Below the pieces are notes generated by a model. It saw only the letters and a list, made by a program, of their open reading frames with translations, was not told where the DNA came from and searched no databases. Shown here in pieces: positions 9,624-20,277 of a DNA stretch of 64,000 nt. The first letter of the stretch is position 1. Each line of letters starts with the position of its first letter. Where the stretch lies: the NCBI RefSeq assembly GCF_004342915.1, contig NZ_SLWL01000001.1:434001-498000 (forward strand), read 5' to 3'. The translations under genes were made by a program, and so were the position numbers. This DNA is from Camelimonas lactis (GTDB taxonomy: Bacteria; Pseudomonadota; Alphaproteobacteria; Rhizobiales; Beijerinckiaceae).

Positions 9624-10913
9624 ATGAATATCCTGCTCATTGGCTCGGGCGGCCGCGAACATGCGCTGGCGTGGAAGTTGGCTGCATCCCCCTCATGCGA
9701 CAAGCTTTTCATCGCGCCTGGCAATCCGGGCACGGCGACGCTTGGCGAGAACATCGCGCTCGACGTGAGCAACCATGCGGCGGTGACCGACTTCTGCCGC
9801 GCCCACGACGTCGGGCTGGTGGTTGTTGGCCCGGAAGCGCCGCTGGTCGCTGGCCTCGTCGATGATCTCGCCGCCGCGGGCATCAAGGCTTTCGGCCCGC
9901 GCAGCGCGGCCGCGCAGCTGGAAGGCTCCAAGGGCTTCACCAAGGAGCTGTGCGCGGAATACGCCATCCCCACCGCCGCGTTCGCCCGGTTCGAGGATCT
10001 GGCCGCGGCCCGCGCTTATGTGCGCAAGAAGGGCGCGCCGATCGTCATCAAGGCCGATGGCCTCGCGGCCGGCAAGGGCGTGGTGGTGGCCGAGACGCTC
10101 CCCCAGGCCGAGGATGCGCTGGACATGATGTTCGGCGGCGGGCTGGGCCAGGCGGGGGCGGCGGTCGTCGTCGAAGAGTTCATGAGCGGCGAGGAGGCCA
10201 GCGTCTTCGCCATCACTGACGGAAAATCCTTCATTCCCTTTGGCGACGCCCAGGATCACAAGCGGGTATTCGACGGCGATCGCGGCCCGAACACCGGCGG
10301 CATGGGCGCCTACTCGCCGGCGCCGGTGGTGACCGCGGAGGTTCACCAGCAGATCATGGACCGCATCATCGCGCCGACGGTGGCGGGCATGGCGGCGCGG
10401 GGAACGCCCTATGTGGGCGTGCTTTACGCCGGCGTGATCCTCACCGCCGAAGGGCCGAAGCTGATCGAATACAACGCGCGTTTCGGCGACCCGGAGTGTC
10501 AGGTGCTGATGCTACGTTTCCGCGGCGATCTGGTGCAGGTGATGCTGGCCGCCATCGACGGCCGCCTCGACGCGCTGCCGCCGGAGCAGCTTGCCTGGTC
10601 GGACGAAGCGGCGCTGACGGTGGTGATGGCGGCGGACGGCTATCCCGGCGCGGTCCAGGCCGGCTCGGTGATCCGTGGGGTTGACGCGGCCGGGGGCCCG
10701 GACGTGATGGTGTTCCACGCGGGCACGAAGACGGTCGACGGCGCCCTGACGGCCGCCGGCGGGCGCGTGCTGGCGGTGACGGCGCGCGGCGCCACGGTGA
10801 CGGAAGCCCAGCGGCGCGCCTATGAGGCGGTGGACCGGATCGACTGGCCCCAGGGCTTTTGCCGTCGCGACATCGGCTATCGGGCGGTGGCGCGCGAGCG
10901 TCAGGCGGACTGA
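9624..10913 (+). CDS. purD: Phosphoribosylamine--glycine ligase (GAR synthetase)
   Basis: This enzyme joins phosphoribosylamine and glycine with ATP, the second step of purine synthesis. The 429-residue product shows the N-terminal [13 protein letters not shown] motif, the [14 protein letters not shown] segment, the ATP-grasp core [13 protein letters not shown], the family signature RFGDPECQ in [12 protein letters not shown], and the GARS C-domain. Length is normal. TATAAG occurs 8 bases before the ATG, but no matching -35 is visible. It is followed by a strong terminator and convergent with the antiporter gene. Confidence 0.97.
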   Translation: MNILLIGSGGREHALAWKLAASPSCDKLFIAPGNPGTATLGENIALDVSNHAAVTDFCRAHDVGLVVVGPEAPLVAGLVDDLAAAGIKAFGPRSAAAQLEGSKGFTKELCAEYAIPTAAFARFEDLAAARAYVRKKGAPIVIKADGLAAGKGVVVAETLPQAEDALDMMFGGGLGQAGAAVVVEEFMSGEEASVFAITDGKSFIPFGDAQDHKRVFDGDRGPNTGGMGAYSPAPVVTAEVHQQIMDRIIAPTVAGMAARGTPYVGVLYAGVILTAEGPKLIEYNARFGDPECQVLMLRFRGDLVQVMLAAIDGRLDALPPEQLAWSDEAALTVVMAADGYPGAVQAGSVIRGVDAAGGPDVMVFHAGTKTVDGALTAAGGRVLAVTARGATVTEAQRRAYEAVDRIDWPQGFCRRDIGYRAVARERQAD

Positions 10914-10950
10914 CGGCAGGCGCAGCCGCCTGAGGCCCGCTGCGGATCAT

Positions 10951-10986
10951 GGCCGCCCGGATGTTCCGGGCGGCCTTTTTTGGGTT
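10951..10986 (+). terminator. Rho-independent terminator of purD
   Basis: An 11-bp perfect stem GGCCGCCCGGA / TCCGGGCGGCC (10951-10961, 10965-10975) has a TGT loop and is followed directly by six T. It lies 38 bp past the purD stop, in the convergent spacer. Confidence 0.9.
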
Positions 10987-11085
10987 TCCGGTTTTTCCCG
11001 GTTTGCTGAAAAAGCAACGCTGGCGTTCGCGGAGCGCGCGCGTCCTGGACGAGCCGGCCGACGCCATGCGGGGCGCCGGCCGCCG

Positions 11086-12996
11086 TCAGATCCCGAGGGA
11101 GCCCCGGGAGCCCAGCAGCGAGGGGTCGTCGCCAGCGCCCCAGTCGTCGTCGGCGTCGCTGGCGTCGAGGAGGCCCCGGGTTTCGGCGTTCAGCGCCCGC
11201 GAGCGCTTGCGCGGGCGCGACAGGGGCTCCGGCCGGATCGATGAACCGTGCAGCAGCTCCAGGCCGCTCATGAAACCCTGTTCGCTTTGCAGGACGAGGC
11301 GGGCGACGTCGCGTTTGCGCACGTCTTCCTCCACGGTTTCAGCCTGCTCGAAGTCCATCCCCAGGGTTTCCAGCGTCGCCCGGCCCAGGCTGAGCGCCGA
11401 CTTGAACGTATCGCGGATCTGGTAGTCCACCGGCAGTTTCATCAGGGCGATGGCGTGCTCGCGGTCAATGGCGCGGACGATGGTGCGCGCGTGCGGGAAT
11501 TCGGCGTGCGCCAGCTCGGCGATCAGCGTCGCCGTTTCGGCGTGATCGACGCAGATGCAGAGGACGGCCGCCCGCCCGGCGCCAGCGGCGTGCAGCACGT
11601 CGGTGCGGGCGCCGTCGCCATAGAACACCTTGAAGCCAAAGCTGCTGGCCTGGCGGATGCGCTCGACATTGTGGTCGATGACCGTCACGTCGGCGTTGCC
11701 GGCGAGCAGCACCTGATTGACCACCTGGCCGAAACGGCCGAAACCGATGACGATGACGCCGCCGCTGGCGGTTTCGCCATTGTCCAGATCGGAGGCGTCG
11801 ACATCCCCGTCGGCGACGGGCCGGCGCAGCAGCGCCGCATCGATGGCCTTGGCGGCGATCGGCGCCAGCAGCATCGACAATGCGGCGAGTGAAATCAGCA
11901 TCTGGGCGTGATCGGGGGTCAGCAGGCCAAGCCCCTGGGCGGTGGGAAACAGCACGAAGGCAAATTCGCCCGCCGTGGCCAGCAGGGCGCCGATGCGCAG
12001 CGAATCACGCCAGGGCGAACCGGAAGCGCGGGCCAGACCGGAGACGAGGCCGATCTTCACCGCTACCATGGCGATGGCGGCGAGGGCCAGCGGCAGGGCG
12101 TTCTCCCCCACCAGGCCAAGATTGATCGACATGCCGACGCTCATGAAGAACAGGCCGAGCAGCAGACCGCGGAACGGCTCGATATCGGCCTCGAGCTGGT
12201 GGCGGAAGTTCGATTCGGCCAGCAGCACGCCAGCCAGGAACGCGCCCATGGCCATGGAGAGGCCGACGTGCTCCATCAACACCGCCGCGCCCAGCGCCAC
12301 CAGCAGGGCGGCGGCGGTCATCACCTCGCGGGCGCCGCTGGCGGCGAGGATGCGGAAGATCGGGTTCAGCAGGTAACGGCCCACCAGCACGATGAGCAGG
12401 ATGCCCCCCAGGGCCATGCCGATGGACATCAGCTGCGCCGACATCGCATGGGTCTCGGGCGAGGTGACATTGGCCATCAGCGGCACGATGGCGAGGATGG
12501 GGACGATCGACAGGTCCTGGAACAGCAGCACGGCGAAGGTGCGCTGGCCATAGGGCGCGCGGGTTTCACCGCGCTCACCAAGAATGCCAAGGGCGATGGC
12601 GGTGGCGGAAAGACCAAGCGCCATGCCGGCGACGGTCGCCTCCTTCGGTCCGTAGCCGACGAACCAGGCGCCCGCCGCCAGGGCCGCGCCGCACAACAGC
12701 AGTTGCGCCGCGCCGAGGCCAAAGATGTCGCGCCGCATCGACCACAGGCTGGACACCTTCAGCTCCAGCCCGATGATGAACAGCAGGAGAACGACGCCGA
12801 ATTCAGCGACGCCGCGAATGGCTTCCGGCTCGGACACCAGCTGCAGGCCCCAGGGACCGATGACGACGCCCGCCACCAGGTAGCCGATGATGGAGCCGAG
12901 GCCGATGCGCCGGAACAGCGGCACGGCGACGGCGGCGGCGCCACAGAAAACGAGGATGGGCTCGATGAAGCTGGTGTGGCTTGCGGGGTCGGTCAT
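11086..12996 (-). CDS. Kef/CPA2-type monovalent cation:proton antiporter with RCK domain
   Basis: The 636-residue inner-membrane protein has an N-terminal CPA2 exchanger of about twelve helices (GSIIGYLVAGVVIGPWG, GLSATAIALGILGERGE, MAMGAFLAGVLLAESNFRHQ) and a C-terminal TrkA-N/RCK module from about residue 410, with the nucleotide-binding loop GFGRFGQ and GDGARTDVL. It fits the KefB/KefC/YbaL group of K+/H+ efflux systems; which ion, and whether glutathione gates it, cannot be read. ATG 12996 is chosen because the family N-terminus begins here; upstream frame to 13164 is unlike the family. A charged linker follows the RCK domain. Confidence 0.92.
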   Translation of the reverse strand: MTDPASHTSFIEPILVFCGAAAVAVPLFRRIGLGSIIGYLVAGVVIGPWGLQLVSEPEAIRGVAEFGVVLLLFIIGLELKVSSLWSMRRDIFGLGAAQLLLCGAALAAGAWFVGYGPKEATVAGMALGLSATAIALGILGERGETRAPYGQRTFAVLLFQDLSIVPILAIVPLMANVTSPETHAMSAQLMSIGMALGGILLIVLVGRYLLNPIFRILAASGAREVMTAAALLVALGAAVLMEHVGLSMAMGAFLAGVLLAESNFRHQLEADIEPFRGLLLGLFFMSVGMSINLGLVGENALPLALAAIAMVAVKIGLVSGLARASGSPWRDSLRIGALLATAGEFAFVLFPTAQGLGLLTPDHAQMLISLAALSMLLAPIAAKAIDAALLRRPVADGDVDASDLDNGETASGGVIVIGFGRFGQVVNQVLLAGNADVTVIDHNVERIRQASSFGFKVFYGDGARTDVLHAAGAGRAAVLCICVDHAETATLIAELAHAEFPHARTIVRAIDREHAIALMKLPVDYQIRDTFKSALSLGRATLETLGMDFEQAETVEEDVRKRDVARLVLQSEQGFMSGLELLHGSSIRPEPLSRPRKRSRALNAETRGLLDASDADDDWGAGDDPSLLGSRGSLGI

Positions 12997-13267
12997 CAGG
13001 TCCGTTCTGTCGTCCGGGGCGCCTGGCGAAGCAGGGAGGCGGTTCAGCGGGTCCCTGTTTATGCCATCGCATGCCCATCGTCCCCAACACCAAAAGCATG
13101 GCGGCCCGCGCGTCGGCGCCGTTCTTGACAGGTCGCGACGGGGCGGCCACATCGCGTTGGGCAAGGGTGACCGCGCGCCGCCAATGGGCTAAAGCCTTTC
13201 AGCAGAACGGACGGGGCGGCGTTGTTTCCCGCCACGCCACGGCGCACGCACTTCAGGGACTGCACAC

Positions 13268-14275
13268 ATGACCGGCCCCAAACCGGACGACCACGCCGTT
13301 GCGGCGGCCAGCGCGGCGGCCAGGCCGCGCCTCGACGTGCTGATCTGCGCGCCGCGCGGCTTTTGCGCCGGCGTGGTGCGGGCCATCGACGCGGTGGAGA
13401 AGGCGCTGGCCGTCTACGGCCCGCCGGTTTATGTGCGGCACGAGATCGTCCACAACAAGTATGTGGTGGAGAGCCTGCGCCGCAAGGGCGCGATCTTCGT
13501 CGACGAGCTGTCCGAGATTCCCGACACCCGGGCGCCGGTGATCTTCTCCGCCCATGGCGTGCCGAAATCGGTGCCGGACGAGGCGGCGACGCGCAATTTC
13601 TTCGCTATCGACGCCACCTGTCCGCTGGTCACCAAGGTGCATCGCGAGGCCGAGGTGCACCGGCGGCGCGGCCGGCACATCATCCTGATCGGTCACGCCG
13701 GTCATCCGGAAGTCATCGGCACCATGGGGCAGTTGCCGCCCGGCAGCATCACCCTGGTGGAGACGGTGGAGGACGTGGCGCGGATTGATCCGGCCCTCGC
13801 CGCCAGCCTGGCCTACGTCACCCAGACGACGCTCTCCGTCGATGACACCCAGCAGATCGTCGAGGCGTTGAAGACGCGCTTCCCGGACGTGGTGGGGCCG
13901 CACAAGGAAGACATCTGCTACGCCACCACCAACCGCCAGGAGGCGGTGAAGCGCGTGGCGCCCCAGGTGGAGGCGATGATTGTCGTCGGCTCGCCCAATT
14001 CCTCCAACTCCCAGCGGTTGCGGGAGGTGGCGGAGCGCGCCGGCTGCCGCGTCTCGCGGCTGATCCTGCGGGCGGAGGACATCGACTGGGGGCTGTTCGG
14101 CAATATCGCCAGCCTTGGCGTCACCGCCGGCGCCTCGGCGCCGGAGGTGCTGGTCGAGGAGATTATCGACGCCTTCGCCGCGCGCTATGACGTGCATGTG
14201 GAAAGCGTCTCCACCGCCGATGAAAGCGTCTTCTTCCCGCTGCCGCGCGAGCTGCGCGCCGAACCCACGGAGTAA
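13268..14275 (+). CDS. ispH: 4-hydroxy-3-methylbut-2-enyl diphosphate reductase
   Basis: The last enzyme of the MEP pathway makes IPP and DMAPP with a [4Fe-4S] cluster. The three cluster cysteines are visible: C33 in RGFCAG, C118 in DATCPL and C217 in DICYATT. Other conserved parts are [21 protein letters not shown] and [10 protein letters not shown]. The 335 residues include a short extra N-terminus, part of which is an in-frame 12-bp tandem duplication (13301-13324, AAAS/AAAR). It heads the ispH-thrB-rnhA cluster; thrB starts 2 bp after the stop. Confidence 0.97.
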   Translation: MTGPKPDDHAVAAASAAARPRLDVLICAPRGFCAGVVRAIDAVEKALAVYGPPVYVRHEIVHNKYVVESLRRKGAIFVDELSEIPDTRAPVIFSAHGVPKSVPDEAATRNFFAIDATCPLVTKVHREAEVHRRRGRHIILIGHAGHPEVIGTMGQLPPGSITLVETVEDVARIDPALAASLAYVTQTTLSVDDTQQIVEALKTRFPDVVGPHKEDICYATTNRQEAVKRVAPQVEAMIVVGSPNSSNSQRLREVAERAGCRVSRLILRAEDIDWGLFGNIASLGVTAGASAPEVLVEEIIDAFAARYDVHVESVSTADESVFFPLPRELRAEPTE

Positions 14276-14277
14276 TC

Positions 14278-15243
14278 GTGGCCGTTTACACCGAGATCGC
14301 CGATGAAGAACTCACGGACTTCATCGCTGGCTATGACATGGGCGCGGTGCTGTCGCTGAAGGGCATTGCCGAAGGCGTCGAGAACTCCAACTTCCTGCTG
14401 CGCGCCGAAGCCGGTTCATTCATCCTCACCCTTTACGAAAAGCGGGTGAACCCGGACGATCTGCCGTTCTTCATCGGATTGATGCAGCACCTGGCGGCGC
14501 GCGGCGTCAATTGCCCGCTGCCGGTGAAAAACCGCGCCGGCGAGGCTCTGGGCGAGCTGGCGGGACGTCCGGCCTGCATCGTCACGTTCCTCGACGGCGT
14601 TTCCGTGCGCAAACCCGGCGTCGGTCATTGCCGCGAGCTGGGCGTCGCCCTGGCCGGTCTGCACCAGGCGGCCGACGGCTTCGCCCTCAGCCGTCCTAAC
14701 GCGCTGGGCGTCGCCGGCTGGCGGCCGCTGTTCGACGCGGCGGCCGGGCGCGCCGACGATATCGCGCCAGGCCTTGGGGCGCGTATCGGCGCGGCCCTGG
14801 CCGAGGCGGAGGCGAACTGGCCCCGGGGGCTGCCCACGGGCGTCATCCACGCTGACCTGTTCACCGACAACGTGTTCTTCATCGGCCCGAAGCTGTCCGG
14901 CGTCATCGACTTCTACTTCGCCTGCAACGACGCCCTGGCCTATGACGTGGCCATCTGCCTCAACGCCTGGTGTTTCGAGGCGGACGGCTCCTTCAACCTC
15001 ACCAAGGGTCAGGCGCTGCTGGCCGGCTACCAGAGCGTGCGCCGGCTGACGCCGGAGGAGGTCGCCGCCCTGCCGCTGCTGTGCCGGGGCGCGGCGCTGC
15101 GCTTTCTGCTGACGCGGCTGGTCGACTGGCTCAACGTGCCGCCGGGCGTGCTGGTGAAGCCGAAAGACCCGCTGGAATATGACCGCAAGCTGGCCTTCCA
15201 CCGTGGCGTGATTTCAGCGTCCGACTATGGGCTGGCGGCGTGA
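14278..15243 (+). CDS. thrB: Homoserine kinase (APH-fold ThrB2 type)
   Basis: It phosphorylates homoserine on the way to threonine; thrC for the next step lies at 21268-22668. The 321-residue product has the aminoglycoside-phosphotransferase fold: [21 protein letters not shown] near the N-terminus, the catalytic HADLFTDN with H191, and the metal-binding aspartate in [11 protein letters not shown]. This is the non-GHMP homoserine kinase common in alphaproteobacteria. Start is GTG 14278, 2 bp after the ispH stop, and its end overlaps rnhA by 4 bp, so the three genes are probably one operon. Confidence 0.95.
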   Translation: MAVYTEIADEELTDFIAGYDMGAVLSLKGIAEGVENSNFLLRAEAGSFILTLYEKRVNPDDLPFFIGLMQHLAARGVNCPLPVKNRAGEALGELAGRPACIVTFLDGVSVRKPGVGHCRELGVALAGLHQAADGFALSRPNALGVAGWRPLFDAAAGRADDIAPGLGARIGAALAEAEANWPRGLPTGVIHADLFTDNVFFIGPKLSGVIDFYFACNDALAYDVAICLNAWCFEADGSFNLTKGQALLAGYQSVRRLTPEEVAALPLLCRGAALRFLLTRLVDWLNVPPGVLVKPKDPLEYDRKLAFHRGVISASDYGLAA

Positions 15244-15683
15244 GCGGGCGGGTAACGATCTACACGGACGGCGCCTGCAGCGGCAACCCGGGCCCGGGCG
15301 GCTGGGGCGTGCTGCTGATGTTTCGCGGCGTGGAGAAGGAGTTGAGCGGCGGCGAGGCGCTCACCACCAACAACCGCATGGAGCTGATGGCCGCCATCAT
15401 GGCGCTGGAGACGCTGAACCGGCCCTGCGCCGTCGATCTGTGGACCGACAGCCAGTATGTGCGCAACGGCATTACCTCGTGGCTGCGCGGCTGGAAGGCG
15501 AAGGGCTGGAAGACGGCGGACCGCAAGCCGGTGAAGAACGAGGATTTGTGGCGGCGGCTGGATGCGGCGCAGGAGCGGCACGACGTGGCCTGGCACTGGG
15601 TGAAAGGCCACGCCGGCCACGCGGAAAACGAGCGTGTCGACGCCCTGGCCCGTCAGGGCATGGCGCCCTACAAGGCGGCCTGA
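15240..15683 (+). CDS. rnhA: Ribonuclease HI
   Basis: It degrades the RNA strand of RNA:DNA hybrids. The 147-residue protein has the four catalytic acidic positions D10 ([11 protein letters not shown]), E48 (NNRMELMA), D70 (WTDSQYV) and the aspartate of ERVDALAR near 134, with the basic protrusion [17 protein letters not shown]. It starts at GTG 15240 overlapping the thrB stop in a GTGA arrangement, indicating translational coupling. Rnase HII is encoded separately at 49931-50638. Confidence 0.97.
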   Translation: MSGRVTIYTDGACSGNPGPGGWGVLLMFRGVEKELSGGEALTTNNRMELMAAIMALETLNRPCAVDLWTDSQYVRNGITSWLRGWKAKGWKTADRKPVKNEDLWRRLDAAQERHDVAWHWVKGHAGHAENERVDALARQGMAPYKAA

Positions 15684-15749
15684 ACCTGGGGTTCCAGGGC
15701 AGGCGCGCAGGACAGGCGAGGCAGCGCTCCGCCCCGCCTGGGAGCAGTC

Positions 15750-16235
15750 TTACAGGTTGTTGAGCAGATGCTCGGCGGTCGAGACGTCGGCCTTGCCGGA
15801 GACAGCCTCCACATTGAGCTGCTCGACCACGCCGTCCTTCACCACCATGGAATAACGCTGCGAGCGGACGCCGAGGCCGAAACCCGAGCCGTCCATGGTC
15901 AGGCCAATCGCCCTGGCGAAATCGGCGTTGCCGTCCGACAGGCCCTCGACCTTGCCTTCAGCGCCGCTGGCCTTCAGCCAGGCGTCCATGACGAACACGT
16001 CGTTGACGGCGGTGACATAAATGGCGTCCACGCCCTTGGCCCTGAGTTCAGCCGCGTGGGTGACGAAGCCGGGCATGTGGTTGCGGTGACAGGTGGGCGT
16101 GAAGGCGCCGGGAACGGCGAACAGGATGACCCGGCGGCCGGCGAACAGGTCATCCGTCGATTTGGCCGCCGGACCTTCGGCGGTCATGACGCGGAAGGTG
16201 GCTTGCGGAAGGCGGTCGCCGACTTGGATCGTCAT
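15750..16235 (-). CDS. Peroxiredoxin (Prx5/AhpE-like redoxin)
   Basis: The 161-residue thiol peroxidase has its peroxidatic cysteine C49 in PGAFTPTCHRNHMPGF, the signature of the Prx5 type that also includes the hybrid Prx-glutaredoxin enzymes. VDAIYVTAVNDVFVMDAW and LGVRSQRYSMVVKDG are further family blocks. There is no fused glutaredoxin. ATG 16235 has GGGAG upstream; longer frames toward 16391 are not supported. Reducing partner unknown, glutathione/glutaredoxin likely by family. It is convergent with rnhA. Confidence 0.93.
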   Translation of the reverse strand: MTIQVGDRLPQATFRVMTAEGPAAKSTDDLFAGRRVILFAVPGAFTPTCHRNHMPGFVTHAAELRAKGVDAIYVTAVNDVFVMDAWLKASGAEGKVEGLSDGNADFARAIGLTMDGSGFGLGVRSQRYSMVVKDGVVEQLNVEAVSGKADVSTAEHLLNNL

Positions 16236-16530
16236 GGTAACTCCCGGATAAGTCTTTATCGTCAGAGGTTTGTGTCGTTCTGGCGCATGCGCCGCAACAG
16301 TCGCGAACACGCGTCTCGCCACGCGAAACAATACGCAGCTTGTCTGAAAACGCTCCCGCGCGACGCGCGGGCCGCTGCAGGCGCAGTGCATGAATAGGAC
16401 GGGACGCGCCCGATGTCATCCGCGCCCGGCCATGGCGGCGTCGCCCCGGCGGTTGCAGGGGTTGCAAAGGTCGCCTGACCGACCGCAATCCCCAGTAGGC
16501 GAAAGCGGCCATGCCCTTTACAATAGGGGC

Positions 16531-17139
16531 ATGCCTATACCGTTCGCCCCATCGCCTGCTGATTCAGATGTCTGGCTTGACGGCCAGATGCTGGTGGCCA
16601 TGCCTTCCATGGAGGATGAGCGCTTCGCCCGCTCGGTGATCTACATCTGCGCCCATTCGGAAGAAGGGGCGATGGGCATCATCATCAACAAGCCGGCGAC
16701 GGACCTGTCGCTCGCTGATCTGCTGCTGCAACTCGACATCATCAAGGACACCAGCATCCGCCTGTCGTCCGCCTCGGAAAGGGTGCGGGTGGTGCGCGGC
16801 GGCCCCGTCGACGCCGGCCGGGGCTTCGTGCTGCACACCTCGGATTTCTCGATCGACAATTCAACCCTGCCAATTGATGACGACATCAGTCTGACGGCGA
16901 CGGTGGATATCCTGCGCGCCATCGCGCGGGGCGACGGCCCTGGCAACGCGCTGGTGGCGCTCGGTTACGCCGGCTGGGCCGCCGGTCAGCTTGAAAATGA
17001 GATCCAGGCCAATGGCTGGCTCAACTGCCCGGCTGACCCGTCGCTGATCTTCGGCGGCGGCGAACACACCTATGAGCAGGCGCTGAAGCTGATCGGCGTC
17101 GACCCCGCGCGGCTGTCGGGAGACGCTGGCCACGCCTGA
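16531..17139 (+). CDS. YqgE/AlgH family protein (UPF0301)
   Basis: The 202-residue product matches the YqgE/AlgH family: [25 protein letters not shown], then [25 protein letters not shown] and the late [14 protein letters not shown]. Function is not settled in the family; a role as transcriptional regulator was proposed for AlgH. ATG 16531 follows GGGG at short spacing; upstream frame toward 16390 reads as unrelated low-complexity. It stands alone between the divergent peroxiredoxin and the convergent GGDEF/EAL gene. Confidence 0.92.
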   Translation: MPIPFAPSPADSDVWLDGQMLVAMPSMEDERFARSVIYICAHSEEGAMGIIINKPATDLSLADLLLQLDIIKDTSIRLSSASERVRVVRGGPVDAGRGFVLHTSDFSIDNSTLPIDDDISLTATVDILRAIARGDGPGNALVALGYAGWAAGQLENEIQANGWLNCPADPSLIFGGGEHTYEQALKLIGVDPARLSGDAGHA

Positions 17140-17379
17140 GGGGCAGGGGGCGTTGCAGCCGGCCGTGTTCCTTTTGGCGCTGGCGTCCCTGGCGGCGCAG
17201 AAGACCAGCCTGACCGCGAGATCGTGATCCTTTGATTCCGGGCGCCCGCGCCCCTTCAGGAGGCCCGCCCGTACGGCGTGGTCTGCTGGGGAGCCGCGTT
17301 CACCCGCAACCGGCGCGGCGGCGGGCAAGGTCTGCGACCGCCCGCTTTCCCATTCTGTCGGGTATCAGGCGGCCAGGGT

Positions 17380-20277
17380 TCAGGCCGCTTCCTGGGTCGA
17401 GCCGACCAGGCGGCGGGCGTCGTAGGCGCTCATGGGGTCGCCGAACACGCTGCCCTGGGCGAAGTCGAAGCCGAGCTGGGCGAGCTCCACCGAATCCGAT
17501 TCGTCCTCGGCGCCTTCCGCGCAGATCTCGGCCCCGAGGTCGTGGGCAAAGGCGGCGATGGAGCGCAGGATGGCGACGCGGGCGGGCATGCCGCGCGCCT
17601 TCACCAGCGACGAATCGACCTTCACAAGATCGATGTCGGCGTGTTGCAGGCTGGTGAGCGGCGACTGGCTCGAACCGAAGCGCGACAGGCACAGGCCCAC
17701 ACCGGTTTCGCGCAGGCGCGGCAGCGTCCGCAGCATGAACTCCGGGTCTTCCTGCAGATGCCGCTCGGACAGTTCGATCAGCAGCGTGCCGGGCTTGACG
17801 CCGGAACGCTCGACCAGATTGCGCAACTGCGCCAGCAGGTCGGCGCGCAGCACGTGGACGCCGGTGAGCGCCACCGTGGCGAACAGGGGCGGATCGACGT
17901 CCAGGGCGTCCTGCCAGGCCGCCAGTTCACGGGCGCCGCGCTCGACGGCGAACAGGAACAGTTCGCCAAGCAGGCCGTTGGCCGAAGCGATCTCGCGGAA
18001 ATCCTCATAGGCGAGCCGGCCCTGGCGCGGATGGTCCCAGCGCAGGATCGTCTCGAAACCGGCCACGGTGCGGTCTTCCAGGCGGACGATGGGGTGGAAG
18101 AACAGCTTGATCTCGCCGCGCTCCAGGGCGCCGCGCAGATCGGCGCCCAGCGCCAGCGGCACGCTACGCTCGTTGCGCATCATCGGCCGGAAAGCCTCGA
18201 CCTGGTCGCCGCCCTGGCGTTTCGCCCAGGTCGCGGCGATTTCGGCGTTGGCCAGCATTTCCTCCGCGCCAGAGCGCACGGAGGGGTCGTAGAGGGCGAT
18301 GCCGATCGAGCCGGTGAGATAGGCCTCAAGCTCGCCAAGCGGCGCCGGCGTGCCGAGCACGGCGCGCACCTGTTCGGTGAAGGCGCGGATCGCCTCCAGT
18401 TCGGGCTCGGAGAACAGCACCACGGCGAATTCGTCGCCGCCGAGCCGCGCCAGGGTGTCCTGCGGTTTCAGCAGGCGGGCGAGGCGGCGGGCGACCATTT
18501 GCAGCACCGCGTCGCCGGCGGCCGGCCCGGCCTCCTCATTGATGGTGCGGAAGCGGTCGATGTCGATGACCACGACGGTGGGCCGCACCGCCTCATCGCG
18601 CCGGGCGAGCAGGATGGCGGTGTTCAGGCGATCGACCAGCAGCTGCCGGTTGGGCAGGCCGGTGAGGCGGTCGTGGATCGAATCCTGCAACAGCCGTTCC
18701 TCGGCGGTCTTGCTGTCGGTGATGTCGGCGAGCGTGCCGACGATGCGGATGACCTCGCCATCGCTGCCGACGACGGGCCGGGCCTTGAGGCGTTGCCAGA
18801 CGTAGTGGCCGCGCGCCGAGCGCAGGCGGAAGTCCAGGTTGATGCGGCCCCGGCGCTGCTCAAGGATCGAATCAAGCGTGACGCGGTAGCGGTCGCGGTC
18901 CAGCGGGTGCATCAGCGCCAGCCAGTCGGCGGCCCCGCCGCTGAGGGCGTCGCGTTTCAGGCCCAACTGCTGCTCCAGTTCGGGGCTGACGGCGATCCGG
19001 TCGGTCTGCACGTCCCAGTCGAACACCACGTCGCCGGAGCCGGCGAGGGCGAGGGCGCGGCGCTCGGTGTCGCTCACCAGCCCCTGGGCGATGGCGCCGC
19101 CCGCGAAGGCGTGTTGCAGCACGGTGAAGCCGATGAGCATCACCACAAGGACCAGGCCGCCGATCAGCACCGCGGGAACGATGTCCTTGTTCAGATAGCC
19201 GGTGACCGCCATGGCGGCGGCGCCGACCCAGGCCAGCAGCAAGGTCCAGGTGGGAATCAGCATCACCGCCCGGTCATAGCCATGCATGGCCAGGTTGAGC
19301 ACCAGCACGAAGCCGATGGCGGCGATGGCGGCGATGGAGATGCGGGCGACGCCGGAAGCGACCGGCGGATCAATGACCGCGAGGCCGACGAGCGCCCCGA
19401 GGAACACCAGCCAGATGGCGGTGACGTGGCTGTAGCGCACGTGCCAGCGGTTGAGATTGAGATAAGCGAACAGGAACACCAGCAGCGTCGCCGCCAGCAC
19501 GGTTTCCGCGCCGGCGCGATAGATGGCGTCGGCCCCGATGGTGAAGGGAAACAGCCGCTGGATGAAGCCGAAATCGATGCAGGCCCAGGCCAGCACCGCC
19601 CAGGCCAGCGCCGCCGCGGCCGGAAAGATCACCGCGCCCTTGACCACGAAAACGATGGTGAGGAACAGGGCCAGCAGGCCGCAAATGCCGAGGATGATGC
19701 CCTTGTAGAGCGTGAGGCCGTTGGTTTTCGCCTTGTACGTCTCCGGATCGAGCAGCAGCACCTGCGGCAGCCTGTCGGAGGTCAGCTCGGCGATGAAGGT
19801 CACCGTGGCGCCCGGATCAAGGGTGATGGCGAAGACGTCGGCGTCCGGGCTGTCCTCCCGTTCCGGCTTCATGCCCTGGCTGGCGGTGATGGCGGCGATG
19901 CGGTTGCTGCCAAGGTCAGGCCAGACGACGCCCGAGCCCACGAGCTTGTAATGCGGCGCCACCAGCAGCCGGTCGATCTGCTCATCGCCGGGATTGGTGA
20001 GGGCGAAAACGATCCATTCCGGCCGCGAGCCGCTTTCGCGCGCCTTGACGGCGATGCGGCGCACGATGCCGTCAGGGCCAGGGGCGGTGGAAATCTGGAT
20101 GACGTCGCCCTGGGAGCGGTAGCGCTCGATGATCCGGGTCAGGTCCAGCGCCGGCCGCTCGGGGGTGACGCGCACGGCCTCGACCGCCAGCGCGCCCGAC
20201 ACGGACAGGCACAGGACGACCAGGGCCGCGAGGACGGCGCCGATGCGGGACAACAGGGCTGCTGGCTTGGCTGGCAA
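17380..20277 (-). CDS. Membrane GGDEF/EAL protein with 7TM and PAS sensor; EAL degenerate
   Basis: The architecture is: signal or first helix ending SGALAVEAVRV, a periplasmic domain to about 190, seven hydrophobic helices (about 195-385), a PAS domain (about 405-515), a GGDEF domain with intact ARLGGDEF near 612, and an EAL domain to the end. Intact GGDEF suggests cyclic-di-GMP synthesis or GTP binding; the upstream inhibitory RxxD site reads KPQD. In the EAL domain FETILRW, IELSER, VKVDSS and AEGAE keep most ligands, but the catalytic DDFG is SRFG near 865, so phosphodiesterase activity is probably lost. No ATG fits the start: TTG 20277 or TTG 20301 are candidates, neither with a strong ribosome site. 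The 1103-codon open frame continues upstream without family resemblance. Confidence 0.88.
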   Translation of the reverse strand: MPAKPAALLSRIGAVLAALVVLCLSVSGALAVEAVRVTPERPALDLTRIIERYRSQGDVIQISTAPGPDGIVRRIAVKARESGSRPEWIVFALTNPGDEQIDRLLVAPHYKLVGSGVVWPDLGSNRIAAITASQGMKPEREDSPDADVFAITLDPGATVTFIAELTSDRLPQVLLLDPETYKAKTNGLTLYKGIILGICGLLALFLTIVFVVKGAVIFPAAAALAWAVLAWACIDFGFIQRLFPFTIGADAIYRAGAETVLAATLLVFLFAYLNLNRWHVRYSHVTAIWLVFLGALVGLAVIDPPVASGVARISIAAIAAIGFVLVLNLAMHGYDRAVMLIPTWTLLLAWVGAAAMAVTGYLNKDIVPAVLIGGLVLVVMLIGFTVLQHAFAGGAIAQGLVSDTERRALALAGSGDVVFDWDVQTDRIAVSPELEQQLGLKRDALSGGAADWLALMHPLDRDRYRVTLDSILEQRRGRINLDFRLRSARGHYVWQRLKARPVVGSDGEVIRIVGTLADITDSKTAEERLLQDSIHDRLTGLPNRQLLVDRLNTAILLARRDEAVRPTVVVIDIDRFRTINEEAGPAAGDAVLQMVARRLARLLKPQDTLARLGGDEFAVVLFSEPELEAIRAFTEQVRAVLGTPAPLGELEAYLTGSIGIALYDPSVRSGAEEMLANAEIAATWAKRQGGDQVEAFRPMMRNERSVPLALGADLRGALERGEIKLFFHPIVRLEDRTVAGFETILRWDHPRQGRLAYEDFREIASANGLLGELFLFAVERGARELAAWQDALDVDPPLFATVALTGVHVLRADLLAQLRNLVERSGVKPGTLLIELSERHLQEDPEFMLRTLPRLRETGVGLCLSRFGSSQSPLTSLQHADIDLVKVDSSLVKARGMPARVAILRSIAAFAHDLGAEICAEGAEDESDSVELAQLGFDFAQGSVFGDPMSAYDARRLVGSTQEAA

